Of a DNA stretch of 19,401 nucleotides, positions 1 to 6,646 are shown one piece after another. Each line of letters begins with the position of its first letter. The first letter of the stretch is position 1. Source of the DNA: Chloroflexota bacterium. GTDB taxonomy: Bacteria; Chloroflexota; Limnocylindria; QHBO01. Position numbers and translations under genes: made by a program. The DNA lies in NCBI GenBank assembly GCA_019348395.1, contig JAHWJN010000006.1:1-19401 (forward strand), in the 5' to 3' direction. Below the pieces are notes generated by a model that did not search any database, was not told the origin of the DNA, and worked only from the letters and a program-made list of their open reading frames with translations.

Positions 1-333
1 GGTGGACGTGTCGCCCGAGTCGCCGTGGATCACCTCGATCGGCTCGCCGAGGACGCCGCCGGCCTCGTTGATCTCCTGCACGGCCAGGTCGACGCCGGCG
101 AACTCCGGTGGTCCGAGGAAGGCGAGGGAGCCGGTCTCGGGCAGCAGCGTGCCGATCTTGAGGGTGCCGTCTCCCTCGTTCTGCGGCGGCGCGGTGGTGG
201 CCCCGTCGGCGGCGGTGGTGTCGGTACCGCCCTCGGTCGTTTCGGTTCCGTTTCCGCCGCCGCACGCGGCGACCAGCAGGCTGAGCGCGGCGAGCGCCGC
301 TGGCACCCGCCACTGGGGCGATCGATCGCTCAT
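1..333 (-). CDS. ABC transporter substrate-binding lipoprotein, branched-chain amino acid type (partial)
   Basis: N-terminal 111 residues of an extracytoplasmic solute-binding protein; the 3' part lies beyond the window start. The ATG at 333 is preceded by a strong AAGGAG 5 nt upstream. The protein opens with a charged stretch, a hydrophobic segment and a lipobox (LLVAACGGG), so it should be lipidated at the Cys and held on the outer face of the membrane. A low-complexity Gly/Thr/Ala linker follows, typical of GC-rich Gram-positive and Chloroflexota binding proteins. The mature domain then begins with KIGTLLPETGSLAFLGPP and a later VQEINEAGGVLG, the hallmark opening of the LivK/Peripla_BP_6 family. 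Such proteins deliver branched-chain amino acids, amides, urea or other small solutes to an ABC permease; the ligand cannot be told from this fragment. The permease and ATPase genes would be expected beyond the left edge. Confidence 0.9.
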   Translation of the reverse strand, partial: MSDRSPQWRVPAALAALSLLVAACGGGNGTETTEGGTDTTAADGATTAPPQNEGDGTLKIGTLLPETGSLAFLGPPEFAGVDLAVQEINEAGGVLGEPIEVIHGDSGDTST

Positions 334-474
334 GGCATCTCCTTGTGTCTCGGGCCGGCCAACCTCGCCTGGCGCGGTGACGAACGTACGCAGTGTGTTC
401 GGCACGGGATCGTAACGCTTCGGTCCACAGCGGGTGGTGGCAGGCGACGAAGCTCCGCGAGGCACACTGTGGCC

Positions 475-1206
475 ATGACCGTGGCCGACATCGCCCACCG
501 CATCGACGCCCTGCGCGCCGAGCTGCGCCGGCGGGGCTGGCGTCGCGAGACGGTGGCGATCGGCGCGGCAACCGATCCCTACCAGCCGGCCGAGGGGCGC
601 TACCGGCTGACCCGGGGCTGCCTGATCGCCCTGGCCGAGGCGCGCACCCCGGTCACCCTGATCACTCGCGGACCGCTGGTGGTTCGCGACATCGACGTCC
701 TGGCAACCGCCTCGCGCCGTGCGGCAGTGACGGTCAGCATCAGCATCGCGACCCTCGACGCGTCGATCGCCGCGCGCCTGGAGCCGGGGGTGGCGCCACC
801 GCGCCAGCGCCTGCGGGCGATCCGCGCGTTGACCGATGCCGGGATCGCCGCCGGCGTGGCGCTCGCCCCGGTGCTGCCCGGCATCACCGACGCGCCGCGC
901 GACATGGCCGCCGTCCTCGCCGCGGCGCGGGAGGCAGGCGCCACGCATGCCTGGTCCAACGTCCTCAACCTCCGTCCCGGCACGCGCGAGCACTTCCTCG
1001 GCGTACTGGAACGCGAGTGGCCGGAGGAGCTCGAGCGCTACCGCCGCCTCTACCCCGCCGGAGCCAGCGGATATCTCGCCCCCGCGGACGCCGATCCGAT
1101 CTCGGCGCGGGTGGCGGCGGTGACGCGCGGAGCCCGGATCGGTGACCGACGCCGGATTCGCCTGGCGCCCGACCCGGAGCCCGAGCAGCTTCCGCTGACG
1201 ATCTGA
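475..1206 (+). CDS. SplB/Rv2578c-type radical SAM relative lacking the Fe-S cysteine region
   Basis: The 243-residue product matches the C-terminal two thirds of the SplB-like radical SAM family (COG1533, Rv2578c-like). Family landmarks in order are GWRRETVAIGAATDPYQPAE (about 21-40), YRLTRGCL (43-50), TPVTLITRGPLVVRDID (58-74), SISIATLD (88-95), RLRAIRALTDAGI (112-124), APVLPGITD (131-139) and YRRLY near 189-193. Intact members have about 60-80 further N-terminal residues with a CxxxCxxC-type cluster that binds the 4Fe-4S centre and cleaves SAM. Here the coding region starts just after that part, and the protein has one Cys (C49). Only about 140 bp separate it from the divergent upstream gene, and that spacer encodes no such motif in any frame I read. 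It is therefore either a 5'-truncated pseudogene or a cysteine-less derivative; radical SAM chemistry is not expected. A GTG at 469, 6 nt after GCGAGG, is an alternative start. It ends 1 bp before the convergent MFS stop. Confidence 0.75.
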   Translation: MTVADIAHRIDALRAELRRRGWRRETVAIGAATDPYQPAEGRYRLTRGCLIALAEARTPVTLITRGPLVVRDIDVLATASRRAAVTVSISIATLDASIAARLEPGVAPPRQRLRAIRALTDAGIAAGVALAPVLPGITDAPRDMAAVLAAAREAGATHAWSNVLNLRPGTREHFLGVLEREWPEELERYRRLYPAGASGYLAPADADPISARVAAVTRGARIGDRRRIRLAPDPEPEQLPLTI

Positions 1207-1207
1207 G

Positions 1208-2476
1208 TCAGGCGGGCGTCGGCTGTCCGGCGAGCTCGGCCGCGGCGATCGCATCCTCGGTGATGATCGCGCGGGTCACGACCAGGCTCACGCTGACCAG
1301 GGCAGCCAGGACGAAGACCGCCTGCAGACCGACGACCTGGGCAACGGCGCCGCCGAGCAGAGCGCCGACCGGCTGGGTGCCCCACGCGAACAGGCGATAG
1401 GCGGAGTTGAGCCGGCCCAGGAGGTGATTCGGGACGATGCGCTGCCGGAGCGACACGGTGATGACGTTCCAGACGACCACGAAGAGGCCGGACAGCACGA
1501 AGCCGGTACCGATGATGATCGGGTTGGTGGTGAAGGCGGGCACGGCCAGGCCCAAGCTCATGATGATCACGCTCACGAACAGGAGCGGCACACGCCCGAA
1601 GCGGCGCTCGAGCCGCGCCGCCGCGAACGAGCCCACCACGCTGCCGGCCGCAAACGTCGTCATGAAGACGCCGAACTCCGGCTCGGAGAGCCCCATGGGC
1701 CCCGGCGCCACCGCGTAGATGACGAAGACGGCCATCACGGCGGTGGAGGAGAGGTTCATGACGCCGACCATGATCGCCAGCGTCCGCAGGACGCGGTGGT
1801 TCCACAGGTAACGGAAGCCCTCGGCGATATCGGCGGTGATGCGCGTCTTCGGTCCCGACCGCTCCGGCTTGAATCGGCCGACCATGAGGCCCAGCCCGAT
1901 GGCGGCCAGCAGGTACCCGACCGCGCTCCCACCGAGCGCGAGTGGCACCGACAGGCCGATCATGAGGCCACCGAGCGGCGGACCGATGAACTGGTTCATC
2001 ACCAGCTCCACGCCATAGAGCTTGCCGTTCGCGTTCGAGAGCTGGTCCCGTTCGACGATCGACGGCATGATCGACTGGGCGGCGGTGTCGAACAGGGTCT
2101 CGGCCACGCCGAGGGCGAGGGCGACCACGTAGAGGACCGGCAGCGACAGCCCATCCGCCAGCGCCAGTCCGGTGACGACCACCAGCATGAGCGTGCGGAA
2201 GAGCTGGACGTTGCGCATGGTGACCCGCCGGTCGAGACGATCGGCCAGGGCGCCGGCGAACAGCACGAACACGAGCCACGGCAGCCGGCCAGCCACCGCC
2301 AGGCCGGCGATGAGCAGCGGCGAATCGGTGAGGCGCACCGCCAGCAAGGGGAGGAGGATGAAGAAGACGCCATCGGCCAGGTTGGAGACGGCCGAGGCGC
2401 TGAAGAGACGCCAGTAGTTGGCGGGCAGTCCGTACACGATGGCGCCAGTCTGGCGCAACTGATTGATAACTGTCAA
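1208..2476 (-). CDS. MFS efflux transporter (MFS_3/EntS-like)
   Basis: About 422 residues with roughly 12 hydrophobic helices, the usual size for a major facilitator protein. Landmarks are YWRLFSASAVSNLADGVFF at the N-terminus, the loop 2-3 motif FAGALADRLDRRVTMR (motif A-like, G-x-x-x-D-R-x-x-R-R), ETLFDTAAQSIMPSIV, and VPNHLLGRLNSAYRLFAWGT in the second half. These are typical of the MFS_3 (EntS/multidrug) exporters. Substrate unknown. The 1269-nt frame opens at TTG 2476, but that codon lies inside the 2460-2479 palindrome and has no Shine-Dalgarno. In-frame TTG 2458 or GTG 2437 (start MYGLPANYWRLF) are reasonable alternatives that would leave the palindrome upstream. It is divergent from an ArsR-type gene, a common arrangement in which the regulator represses its own exporter. 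Confidence 0.88.
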   Translation of the reverse strand: MTVINQLRQTGAIVYGLPANYWRLFSASAVSNLADGVFFILLPLLAVRLTDSPLLIAGLAVAGRLPWLVFVLFAGALADRLDRRVTMRNVQLFRTLMLVVVTGLALADGLSLPVLYVVALALGVAETLFDTAAQSIMPSIVERDQLSNANGKLYGVELVMNQFIGPPLGGLMIGLSVPLALGGSAVGYLLAAIGLGLMVGRFKPERSGPKTRITADIAEGFRYLWNHRVLRTLAIMVGVMNLSSTAVMAVFVIYAVAPGPMGLSEPEFGVFMTTFAAGSVVGSFAAARLERRFGRVPLLFVSVIIMSLGLAVPAFTTNPIIIGTGFVLSGLFVVVWNVITVSLRQRIVPNHLLGRLNSAYRLFAWGTQPVGALLGGAVAQVVGLQAVFVLAALVSVSLVVTRAIITEDAIAAAELAGQPTPA

Positions 2477-2479
2477 TCA
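2460..2479. promoter_or_regulatory. Operator-like palindrome between MFS and ArsR genes
   Basis: Perfect inverted repeat TGATTGA-N6-TCAATCA, centred at 2469/2470. It is much AT-richer than its surroundings and sits directly between the divergent start codons (MFS at or below 2476, regulator at 2499). Geometry and position suit a dimeric winged-helix repressor. A minus-strand TTGACA (2476-2471), resembling a -35 box, lies within it. Binding by the adjacent ArsR-type protein is inferred. Confidence 0.65.
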
Positions 2480-2498
2480 CTTATGGGAGGATGGGTTC

Positions 2499-3008
2499 AT
2501 GACCACGCCCGGCACCCGACGGCGACCGGCGACCCGGGCCGAGGCCCGGGCCCTCGCCCATCCGCTGCGGCTGCGGATCCTGCGCCTGTGCCTCGATGAA
2601 GCGCTGACCAATCGCGAGCTCGCGGAGCGCCTCGGGGAGCAGCCGGCGACGGTGCTCTACCACGTGCGCACCCTGGTTCGGACCGACTTCCTCCGCCGCG
2701 AGGAGGAGCGACGGGGCCGGCGTGGCTCGCGAGAGATCCCCTACCGCTCAACGAAGAAGTCGTGGAGCCTCAGCTTCGAGGCCGATACCACCGGCCACCT
2801 CGCCATGGTCGACGCCACCCGATCGGAGCTCATCGAAGCCGGGCCGGAGGCGGTCCTCGACCTGGTCCGCATGGCGGTCCGCCTCGACCCGGCCGTCCTC
2901 GCGCGGCTGGAGCGCAGAATCAAAAGGCTGGTCGCCGATGCCGACGCGGCCGACGGGTCCGGGGACGAATCGATCGGCATCCTCATCGCCGTTCACCGCC
3001 GGCGCTGA
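2499..3008 (+). CDS. ArsR-family winged-helix transcriptional regulator
   Basis: 169-residue DNA-binding protein. Residues about 11-80 form an ArsR/HTH_20 winged helix: ARALAHPLRLRILRL (helix 1), TNRELAERLGEQPATVLYHV (helix-turn-helix, 37-56) and RTLVRTDFLRREEERRGRR (wing). The C-terminal half (85-165) is helical and probably serves dimerisation or ligand sensing; no Cys-rich metal site is seen (single Cys at 31). Start ATG 2499 was chosen because GGGAGG lies 8 nt upstream; an in-frame ATG at 2463 would sit inside the palindrome and has no ribosome site. It faces away from the MFS gene, with the palindrome between, so autoregulation and control of the exporter are likely (inference). It ends 19 bp before the convergent nagA stop. 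Confidence 0.9.
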   Translation: MTTPGTRRRPATRAEARALAHPLRLRILRLCLDEALTNRELAERLGEQPATVLYHVRTLVRTDFLRREEERRGRRGSREIPYRSTKKSWSLSFEADTTGHLAMVDATRSELIEAGPEAVLDLVRMAVRLDPAVLARLERRIKRLVADADAADGSGDESIGILIAVHRRR

Positions 3009-3025
3009 TCGGCGTCCCGGGCCGA
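3009..3025. other. Short hairpin between convergent stops
   Basis: TCGGC (3009-3013) can pair with GCCGA (3021-3025) around a 7-nt loop, filling the 19-bp gap between the convergent regulator and nagA stop codons. No T-run follows on either strand, so it is at best a weak or Rho-assisted bidirectional end signal. A 5-bp stem in such GC-rich DNA may be chance. Confidence 0.25.
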
Positions 3026-3027
3026 GC

Positions 3028-4143
3028 TCAGGGCCAGGCCAATCGGTCGCTCAGGAAGGCCGGACGTCCGGCGACGATCGTGGCCGTCACACCGAGCGCC
3101 TCGTCGAGCAGCACGATGTCGGCGATGCCCCCGGTGCGCAGCGTCCCGCGGCCGTCGTCGAGGCCGAGGAGCTGTGCCGGCACGGCCGTCACCGCCTCCA
3201 GGGCCTCCTCCACCGAGCCGGTCGCGGACGCATACGTGCGCACGACGTGGTCGAGCCCGCGGAGGCCGCCGGCGAGCGTGCCGTCGGTAAGATGCCGGCC
3301 GCCGACGGCGCCGGTTTGCAGCGCGGTGCCGCCGAGGCGGTCGGCCACGAGGTCGCTGACGAGCGAGATTCGACCGCGAGCGAGGCGCGCGACCAGGCGC
3401 AGCGTCAGCGGATCGAGGTGCACGCCGTCGCCGACGAGGCCGAGCGTCACGCGCCGATCGTCGAGGAGGACGCCGACGGCGCCGGTCTCGCGGTGGTGGA
3501 ACGGGGGCATGGCGTTAAACAGGTGCGTGGCGTACCGGACGCCGGCCTCGATGGCGGCGGCCGTGGTCTCGGCGTCGGCGTCGGTGTGCCCCATCGCCGC
3601 GATGCCCGCGGCGGCCACGATCCGGCGGATCGCGTCCAGGCCGCCGGGTCGTTCGGGCGCCAGCGTCACCATGCGAACGCCGCGCTCCAGCCAGGCGTCG
3701 AGCTCGGCCGGGTCGGGATCGCGCAGGTGCTCGGCCGCGTGGGCGCCGCGCCGGGTCGCGGAGATGAACGGTCCCTCGGCATGCACCCCGAGGGGAACGG
3801 CACCGGGCGCGGACCCGGGACCACCGGCGAGCGCGGACAGCACGAGCTCCACGGTTCCGGGCGGACTGCTCACCACGGTGGCCAGGAAGCTGGTGACGCC
3901 GTGCCTGGGCAGCCGTTCGGCGACCCGCCAGACGGCAGCGGGATCGCTGGTGATGTCGGCTTCGCCGATTCCGTTCACCTGGAGCTCGATGAAGCCCGGT
4001 GCGGCGCGCAGACCACTGGCGTCCAGCCGGCGCGCCCCGGCAGCGGTTCGAGCATCGGCGTTGAGGGCCGTGATGCGATCGCCCTCGACGAGGAGAGCCG
4101 ACGGCTCGCCCGCCAGGGAGTCGATGAGGATCGGCTGGGTCAC
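3028..4143 (-). CDS. nagA: N-acetylglucosamine-6-phosphate deacetylase
   Basis: 371-residue amidohydrolase that deacetylates GlcNAc-6-phosphate to glucosamine-6-phosphate and acetate, in the cytoplasmic amino-sugar and cell-wall recycling pathway. Family landmarks: APGFIELQVNGIGEADIT (48-65, the NagA variant of the amidohydrolase HxH strand); metal-binding Glu in VHAEGPF (E123); RGAHAAEHL (132-140); AMGHTDAD (H186); ATHLFNAMPPFHHRE (H207 and following); GDGVHLDP (H242); and the catalytic Asp in SLVSDLVAD (D264). Length and motif order are normal. The start is GTG 4143; the ATGs just upstream are out of frame, and a weak -10-like GATGAT lies 6 nt before the GTG. nagB is not present. The neighbouring SemiSWEET gene might take part in sugar traffic, but they are divergent and 420 bp apart. 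Confidence 0.93.
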   Translation of the reverse strand: MTQPILIDSLAGEPSALLVEGDRITALNADARTAAGARRLDASGLRAAPGFIELQVNGIGEADITSDPAAVWRVAERLPRHGVTSFLATVVSSPPGTVELVLSALAGGPGSAPGAVPLGVHAEGPFISATRRGAHAAEHLRDPDPAELDAWLERGVRMVTLAPERPGGLDAIRRIVAAAGIAAMGHTDADAETTAAAIEAGVRYATHLFNAMPPFHHRETGAVGVLLDDRRVTLGLVGDGVHLDPLTLRLVARLARGRISLVSDLVADRLGGTALQTGAVGGRHLTDGTLAGGLRGLDHVVRTYASATGSVEEALEAVTAVPAQLLGLDDGRGTLRTGGIADIVLLDEALGVTATIVAGRPAFLSDRLAWP

Positions 4144-4420
4144 CCGCTCATCATCCCAGCCAAAGCGTGATCACGTCCGGGCGTGCTTCATCGGGCGGGC
4201 ACGCGAATGTCCCGAAGGAACAGGCCTCCGACTCCGGCGGCCGAAGCCACCGATGCCGTCCGGTCCCGGCGACCGAAGCCGCCGGATCCGCATCCCGGGT
4301 CACTCAATCGAAATCAGGTGGTCCGGTGTGTCTGCCCCTTCGGGACGCCCACAGTATGCCGGTCGCCGGAAGCGAGACGCAATACCACTTATCCCCGAAC
4401 TTCGACGGCCGTCGGCGGAG

Positions 4421-4440
4421 TGTCCACAGGCTGTCCACGT
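4421..4440 (+). repeat. Tandem TGTCCAC direct repeat
   Basis: TGTCCACAG (4421-4429) and TGTCCACGT (4432-4440) are direct repeats spaced 11 bp, about one helical turn, ending 25 bp upstream of the TAGCAT -10 candidate. Same-face tandem sites suggest an activator or repressor. With the preceding G, GTGTCCACA also differs by one base from the TTGTCCACA form of the DnaA box. Confidence 0.4.
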
Positions 4441-4465
4441 GCCGGTGCAGCTGGCGCCGCCGGGG

Positions 4466-4471
4466 TAGCAT
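4466..4471 (+). promoter_or_regulatory. Candidate -10 element for the SemiSWEET gene
   Basis: TAGCAT within CCGGGGTAGCAT; the same 12-mer occurs before the asparaginase gene on the opposite strand. Transcription would start near 4478 and give an 89-nt leader to the ATG at 4567. No good -35 box is visible at 16-18 nt. Confidence 0.4.
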
Positions 4472-4566
4472 GAAGGCGCTCGCGTGCGCGCTCCTCGGTG
4501 GTGATCCTTCGACCAACGAACGCGGGCCCGATCGTCAGAGCGCCGATGTCGAAGGAACACCACGCC

Positions 4567-4833
4567 ATGACCGATGCGCTTGCGGCCGTCGCCGCCAGCT
4601 GGGGCGTGCTCATGGCCCTGTCCCCCATTCTCCAGATCCGGCGCATGCTCGAACGACGCTCCTCGGCCGACGTCTCGATCGCGTACCTGTCGGTGCTCGA
4701 ATTCGGATTCACGCTCTGGATCGCCTACGGCGTCGCGCTCGGAAACGCGGCCCTGATCGTCCCGAACAGCGTGGCGTTCGTCATCGGGGCGGCGACCATT
4801 GCGATCGCGCTGCGCTACCGCAACCCGGCCTGA
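4567..4833 (+). CDS. SemiSWEET-type sugar transporter
   Basis: 88-residue membrane protein with three predicted helices (about 6-26, 37-57, 63-83), the size and plan of bacterial SemiSWEETs (MtN3/PQ-loop family). These dimerise to form an alternating-access uniporter for mono- or disaccharides. Visible signatures: a first-helix LSPILQIRRM, the loop ERRSSADVS, LWIAYG (W51) in helix 2 and VPNSV (N67) in helix 3; the Trp and Asn match the family's sugar-pocket positions. The usual PQ dipeptide appears as LQ (22-23), with a proline two residues earlier (P20). ATG 4567 was chosen because AAGGA lies about 9 nt upstream; in-frame starts at 4546 (ATG) and 4498 (GTG) are possible but would add an unusual charged N-terminus. 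It ends 9 bp before the convergent small membrane ORF. Confidence 0.8.
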   Translation: MTDALAAVAASWGVLMALSPILQIRRMLERRSSADVSIAYLSVLEFGFTLWIAYGVALGNAALIVPNSVAFVIGAATIAIALRYRNPA

Positions 4834-4842
4834 GCCGAAGGA

Positions 4843-4965
4843 TCAGACGAGCGCCGGAACCAGGAGCGCGATCAGGACGACCGCGGCGAGGAGCAGGATG
4901 GCGGCCGCGCCGAGCTCACGGTCGGAGATCGCGGCAGGGCGGGGATGCGGTGTCGGGCGAAGCAT
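4843..4965 (-). CDS. Small membrane protein, 40 residues
   Basis: A 41-codon ORF on the minus strand, opening with ATG 4965 after AGGTGG 6 nt upstream. The product has a short basic, proline-rich head (MLRPTPHPRPAAISDREL) followed by a single very hydrophobic segment, about residues 19-40, which reaches the C-terminus. This is the pattern of a single-pass membrane peptide. It lies 91 bp downstream of the second GTPase gene on the same strand and could be co-transcribed, although the hairpin at 4992-5009 sits between. No family recognised. Ribosome site, clean hydrophobic block and lack of a competing frame support a real gene; conservation is untested. Confidence 0.6.
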   Translation of the reverse strand: MLRPTPHPRPAAISDRELGAAAILLLAAVVLIALLVPALV

Positions 4966-4991
4966 GCTGGCCACCTGATCGGAGTTGGCGT

Positions 4992-5009
4992 CGTACCGTC
5001 AACGGTACG
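4992..5009. other. Perfect 7-bp hairpin/palindrome upstream of the 40-residue ORF
   Basis: CGTACCG-TCAA-CGGTACG, a perfect 7-bp stem with a 4-nt loop. It lies 27-44 nt upstream of the ATG at 4965 and after the GTPase stop at 5057. The minus strand contains TTGACG across the loop, a -35-like hexamer. No T-run follows in either direction, so an operator or an attenuator-like element is as likely as a terminator. Confidence 0.4.
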
Positions 5010-5056
5010 GCGCGTCGGGTCCGGTCGGATCATGCGAACGTCGCGTCGGCCGTACG

Positions 5057-6646
5057 TCATTGGGTGGATCGAGCCCCGGCGATCGCGTCGCGCGCCGCCT
5101 CCACCCTGCGCAGACCACGAAGGCCGGCCTCCTCCACCGCGGCCGGGATCGCGCTTCGAACGCGGTCCGCGACTCGACGGCCGCGACGGCGACCGAGCCA
5201 CCCGGCATGCAGGCCGAGCAGCCAGCCGAGGATCGCGCTGACGGCGACGGAGCCCGCCAGCATCGCCAGCGGAAGGGGCAGCGGGCCCAGGACCGGCGCC
5301 TCGACGGTGGCGACCGGCACGCCGCCGCCGGCCACGAACAGCGTCACATACCAGGCGACCGCCAGCAGGAAGACGGCCCCGATCACGAGCTGCAGCACGC
5401 CGGCAACGGGCCAGATCCACGGTCTCGGGACCCGGAGCTCCGGCCCGGCGTCCCGGGCGATGCCGTCGAGCGTGCGGGCAACGGTGGTCTCCAGGTCGTT
5501 CGCGCCGAGCGACCGCAGGACCGCGGGGCGGGATGGTGGCGGCACCGCGGTGGCCGCCTCGACGAGGAGGACGCGCACCGGGTTGACGACTCGCCCGAGC
5601 GACCCCCGGCGTCGCCAGTCGCGCAGATAGCCGACCGGGTCGGCGCTGCGGCGACGCTGCCCGGTCATCCAGCCGATGAGCGACACCACGCGGCCGAGGA
5701 GTGACCCCGCACTCTGGCGCGCCCGGGCGAGCGCCGCGGCCTGCACCTGGCGGGCGAGCCCACCCGGGTCAATCACCACCAGTGCGCCATCCACCGACTC
5801 GCGGCCCGCGGCGGCGACCCGTTCAGCGGGCACGAGCGGCGCAGTCGGGTCGGCGGGGTCGATGCCGAGAGCCTCGCCGAGCCGCTCCAGCGCGGCGTCG
5901 GCATCGGCTATCAGCTTGGCGGTCACCAGCGCCTTGGCACCCGCCTCGGCGGCAAGGGCCGCCCTCAGCTCGTCGACGCCGTCGCCGGTCGCGGCCGAGA
6001 GCACATGGATGCGCGCGGCATCGATGCCGGCCTCGGCGAGCCGGTGGGCGAGGTCGGCCTCGAGGGCCAGGCGGTCGCGGGCGCCCACCCGGTCGATCTT
6101 GTTCAGCACGAAGCGGAGACGATCGGCGTGCGGACGCAGCGAGCGCAGATAGGCGTGGAGCCGCTCGTCGTCGTACTTCTCCGGATCCACGACCCAGGCG
6201 ATCGCATCGATGCGCGGAAGCAGCTCGTCGACGAGGGCGCGGTGCTCGGTACGCACACTGTCAACATCGGGCAGGTCGAGGATCGCGACGCGAGACAGGG
6301 TGGGGTCGGCGTGCCCGGCCACGTGCCCGACACCGAGCCAGGCCAACAGCGGTGCCAGCTCGTCCCGGCGCTCGTCGGCGACCCACGCGATCGGCTGATC
6401 GGTGGTCGGGCGCACGGCCCGGACCGCGCTGACGGTGCGACCGGCGAGCGCGTTGAGCACCGACGATTTGCCGACGCCGGTGCCGCCGGCCAGGGCGAGA
6501 ACGTAGGCGTCGCCCGCGAACCCGATGCGTTCGCGCGCCCGGCCCACGGTCTCGGCGGCCGCGTCAGCCTCTTCGGACAGGCCCAGCGCCCGGACGAGCT
6601 CGGCGGCGGACGCGAGCGCCACCAGGCGGGCATCAAGGGTCGTCAC
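5057..6646 (-). CDS. Membrane-associated dynamin/YfjP-like GTPase (second of pair)
   Basis: 529 residues. N-terminal G domain: P-loop GGTGVGKSS (54-62), switch region RPTTDQP (79-85), G3 DLPDVDS (124-130) and canonical G4 NKID (182-185), with a probable G5 near VLSAAT (215-220). A long helical middle follows, and two strong hydrophobic segments (about 410-438 and 455-485) form a hairpin, then a basic tail. This is the layout of bacterial dynamin-like and YfjP-type GTPases that attach to the inner face of the membrane. The start is GTG 6646, which overlaps the upstream stop as GTGA, so translation is coupled to the preceding GTPase. Such pairs are common in Actinobacteria and Chloroflexota, but their job (membrane remodelling, stress or division) is not established. 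Confidence 0.82.
   Translation of the reverse strand: MTTLDARLVALASAAELVRALGLSEEADAAAETVGRARERIGFAGDAYVLALAGGTGVGKSSVLNALAGRTVSAVRAVRPTTDQPIAWVADERRDELAPLLAWLGVGHVAGHADPTLSRVAILDLPDVDSVRTEHRALVDELLPRIDAIAWVVDPEKYDDERLHAYLRSLRPHADRLRFVLNKIDRVGARDRLALEADLAHRLAEAGIDAARIHVLSAATGDGVDELRAALAAEAGAKALVTAKLIADADAALERLGEALGIDPADPTAPLVPAERVAAAGRESVDGALVVIDPGGLARQVQAAALARARQSAGSLLGRVVSLIGWMTGQRRRSADPVGYLRDWRRRGSLGRVVNPVRVLLVEAATAVPPPSRPAVLRSLGANDLETTVARTLDGIARDAGPELRVPRPWIWPVAGVLQLVIGAVFLLAVAWYVTLFVAGGGVPVATVEAPVLGPLPLPLAMLAGSVAVSAILGWLLGLHAGWLGRRRGRRVADRVRSAIPAAVEEAGLRGLRRVEAARDAIAGARSTQ

Larger units (their letters stand above)
4144..4566. other. Longest non-coding stretch (between nagA and SemiSWEET)
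   Basis: About 420 bp with no convincing gene. It holds a 10-bp palindrome (CGTGATCACG, about 4165-4174), a small GCGTGC/GCACGC stem (4181-4186 with 4199-4204), a perfect 10-bp inverted repeat CCGGCGACCG / CGGTCGCCGG (4266-4275 with 4360-4369), a TTATCCCCG 9-mer (4389-4397), two TGTCCAC direct repeats (4421 and 4432) and a TAGCAT -10 candidate (4466-4471). I saw no tRNA or known riboswitch core in it. It probably carries two divergent regulatory regions, and possibly a structured RNA. Confidence 0.5.

Noticed and set aside
25-474. Upstream in-frame extension of the radical SAM-like gene (start at 25)
   Set aside because: The added 150 residues are the antisense of the binding-protein gene, with Arg/Gly-rich composition and no cysteine cluster.
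1050-2480. 476-residue minus-strand frame across the MFS gene
   Set aside because: Out-of-frame shadow of the transporter; very Arg/Pro-rich with no family motifs.
4498-4566. Longer SemiSWEET with start at GTG 4498
   Set aside because: It adds a charged stretch absent from the family, while AAGGA before ATG 4567 supports the shorter form. Not fully excluded.
4144-4566. tRNA, known riboswitch or integrase remnant in the large gap
   Set aside because: I found no T-loop/acceptor pattern, no conserved riboswitch core and no recombinase-like coding.
4992-5009. Intrinsic terminator after the GTPase pair
   Set aside because: The stem is perfect but no T-run follows on either strand; kept only as an unassigned hairpin.
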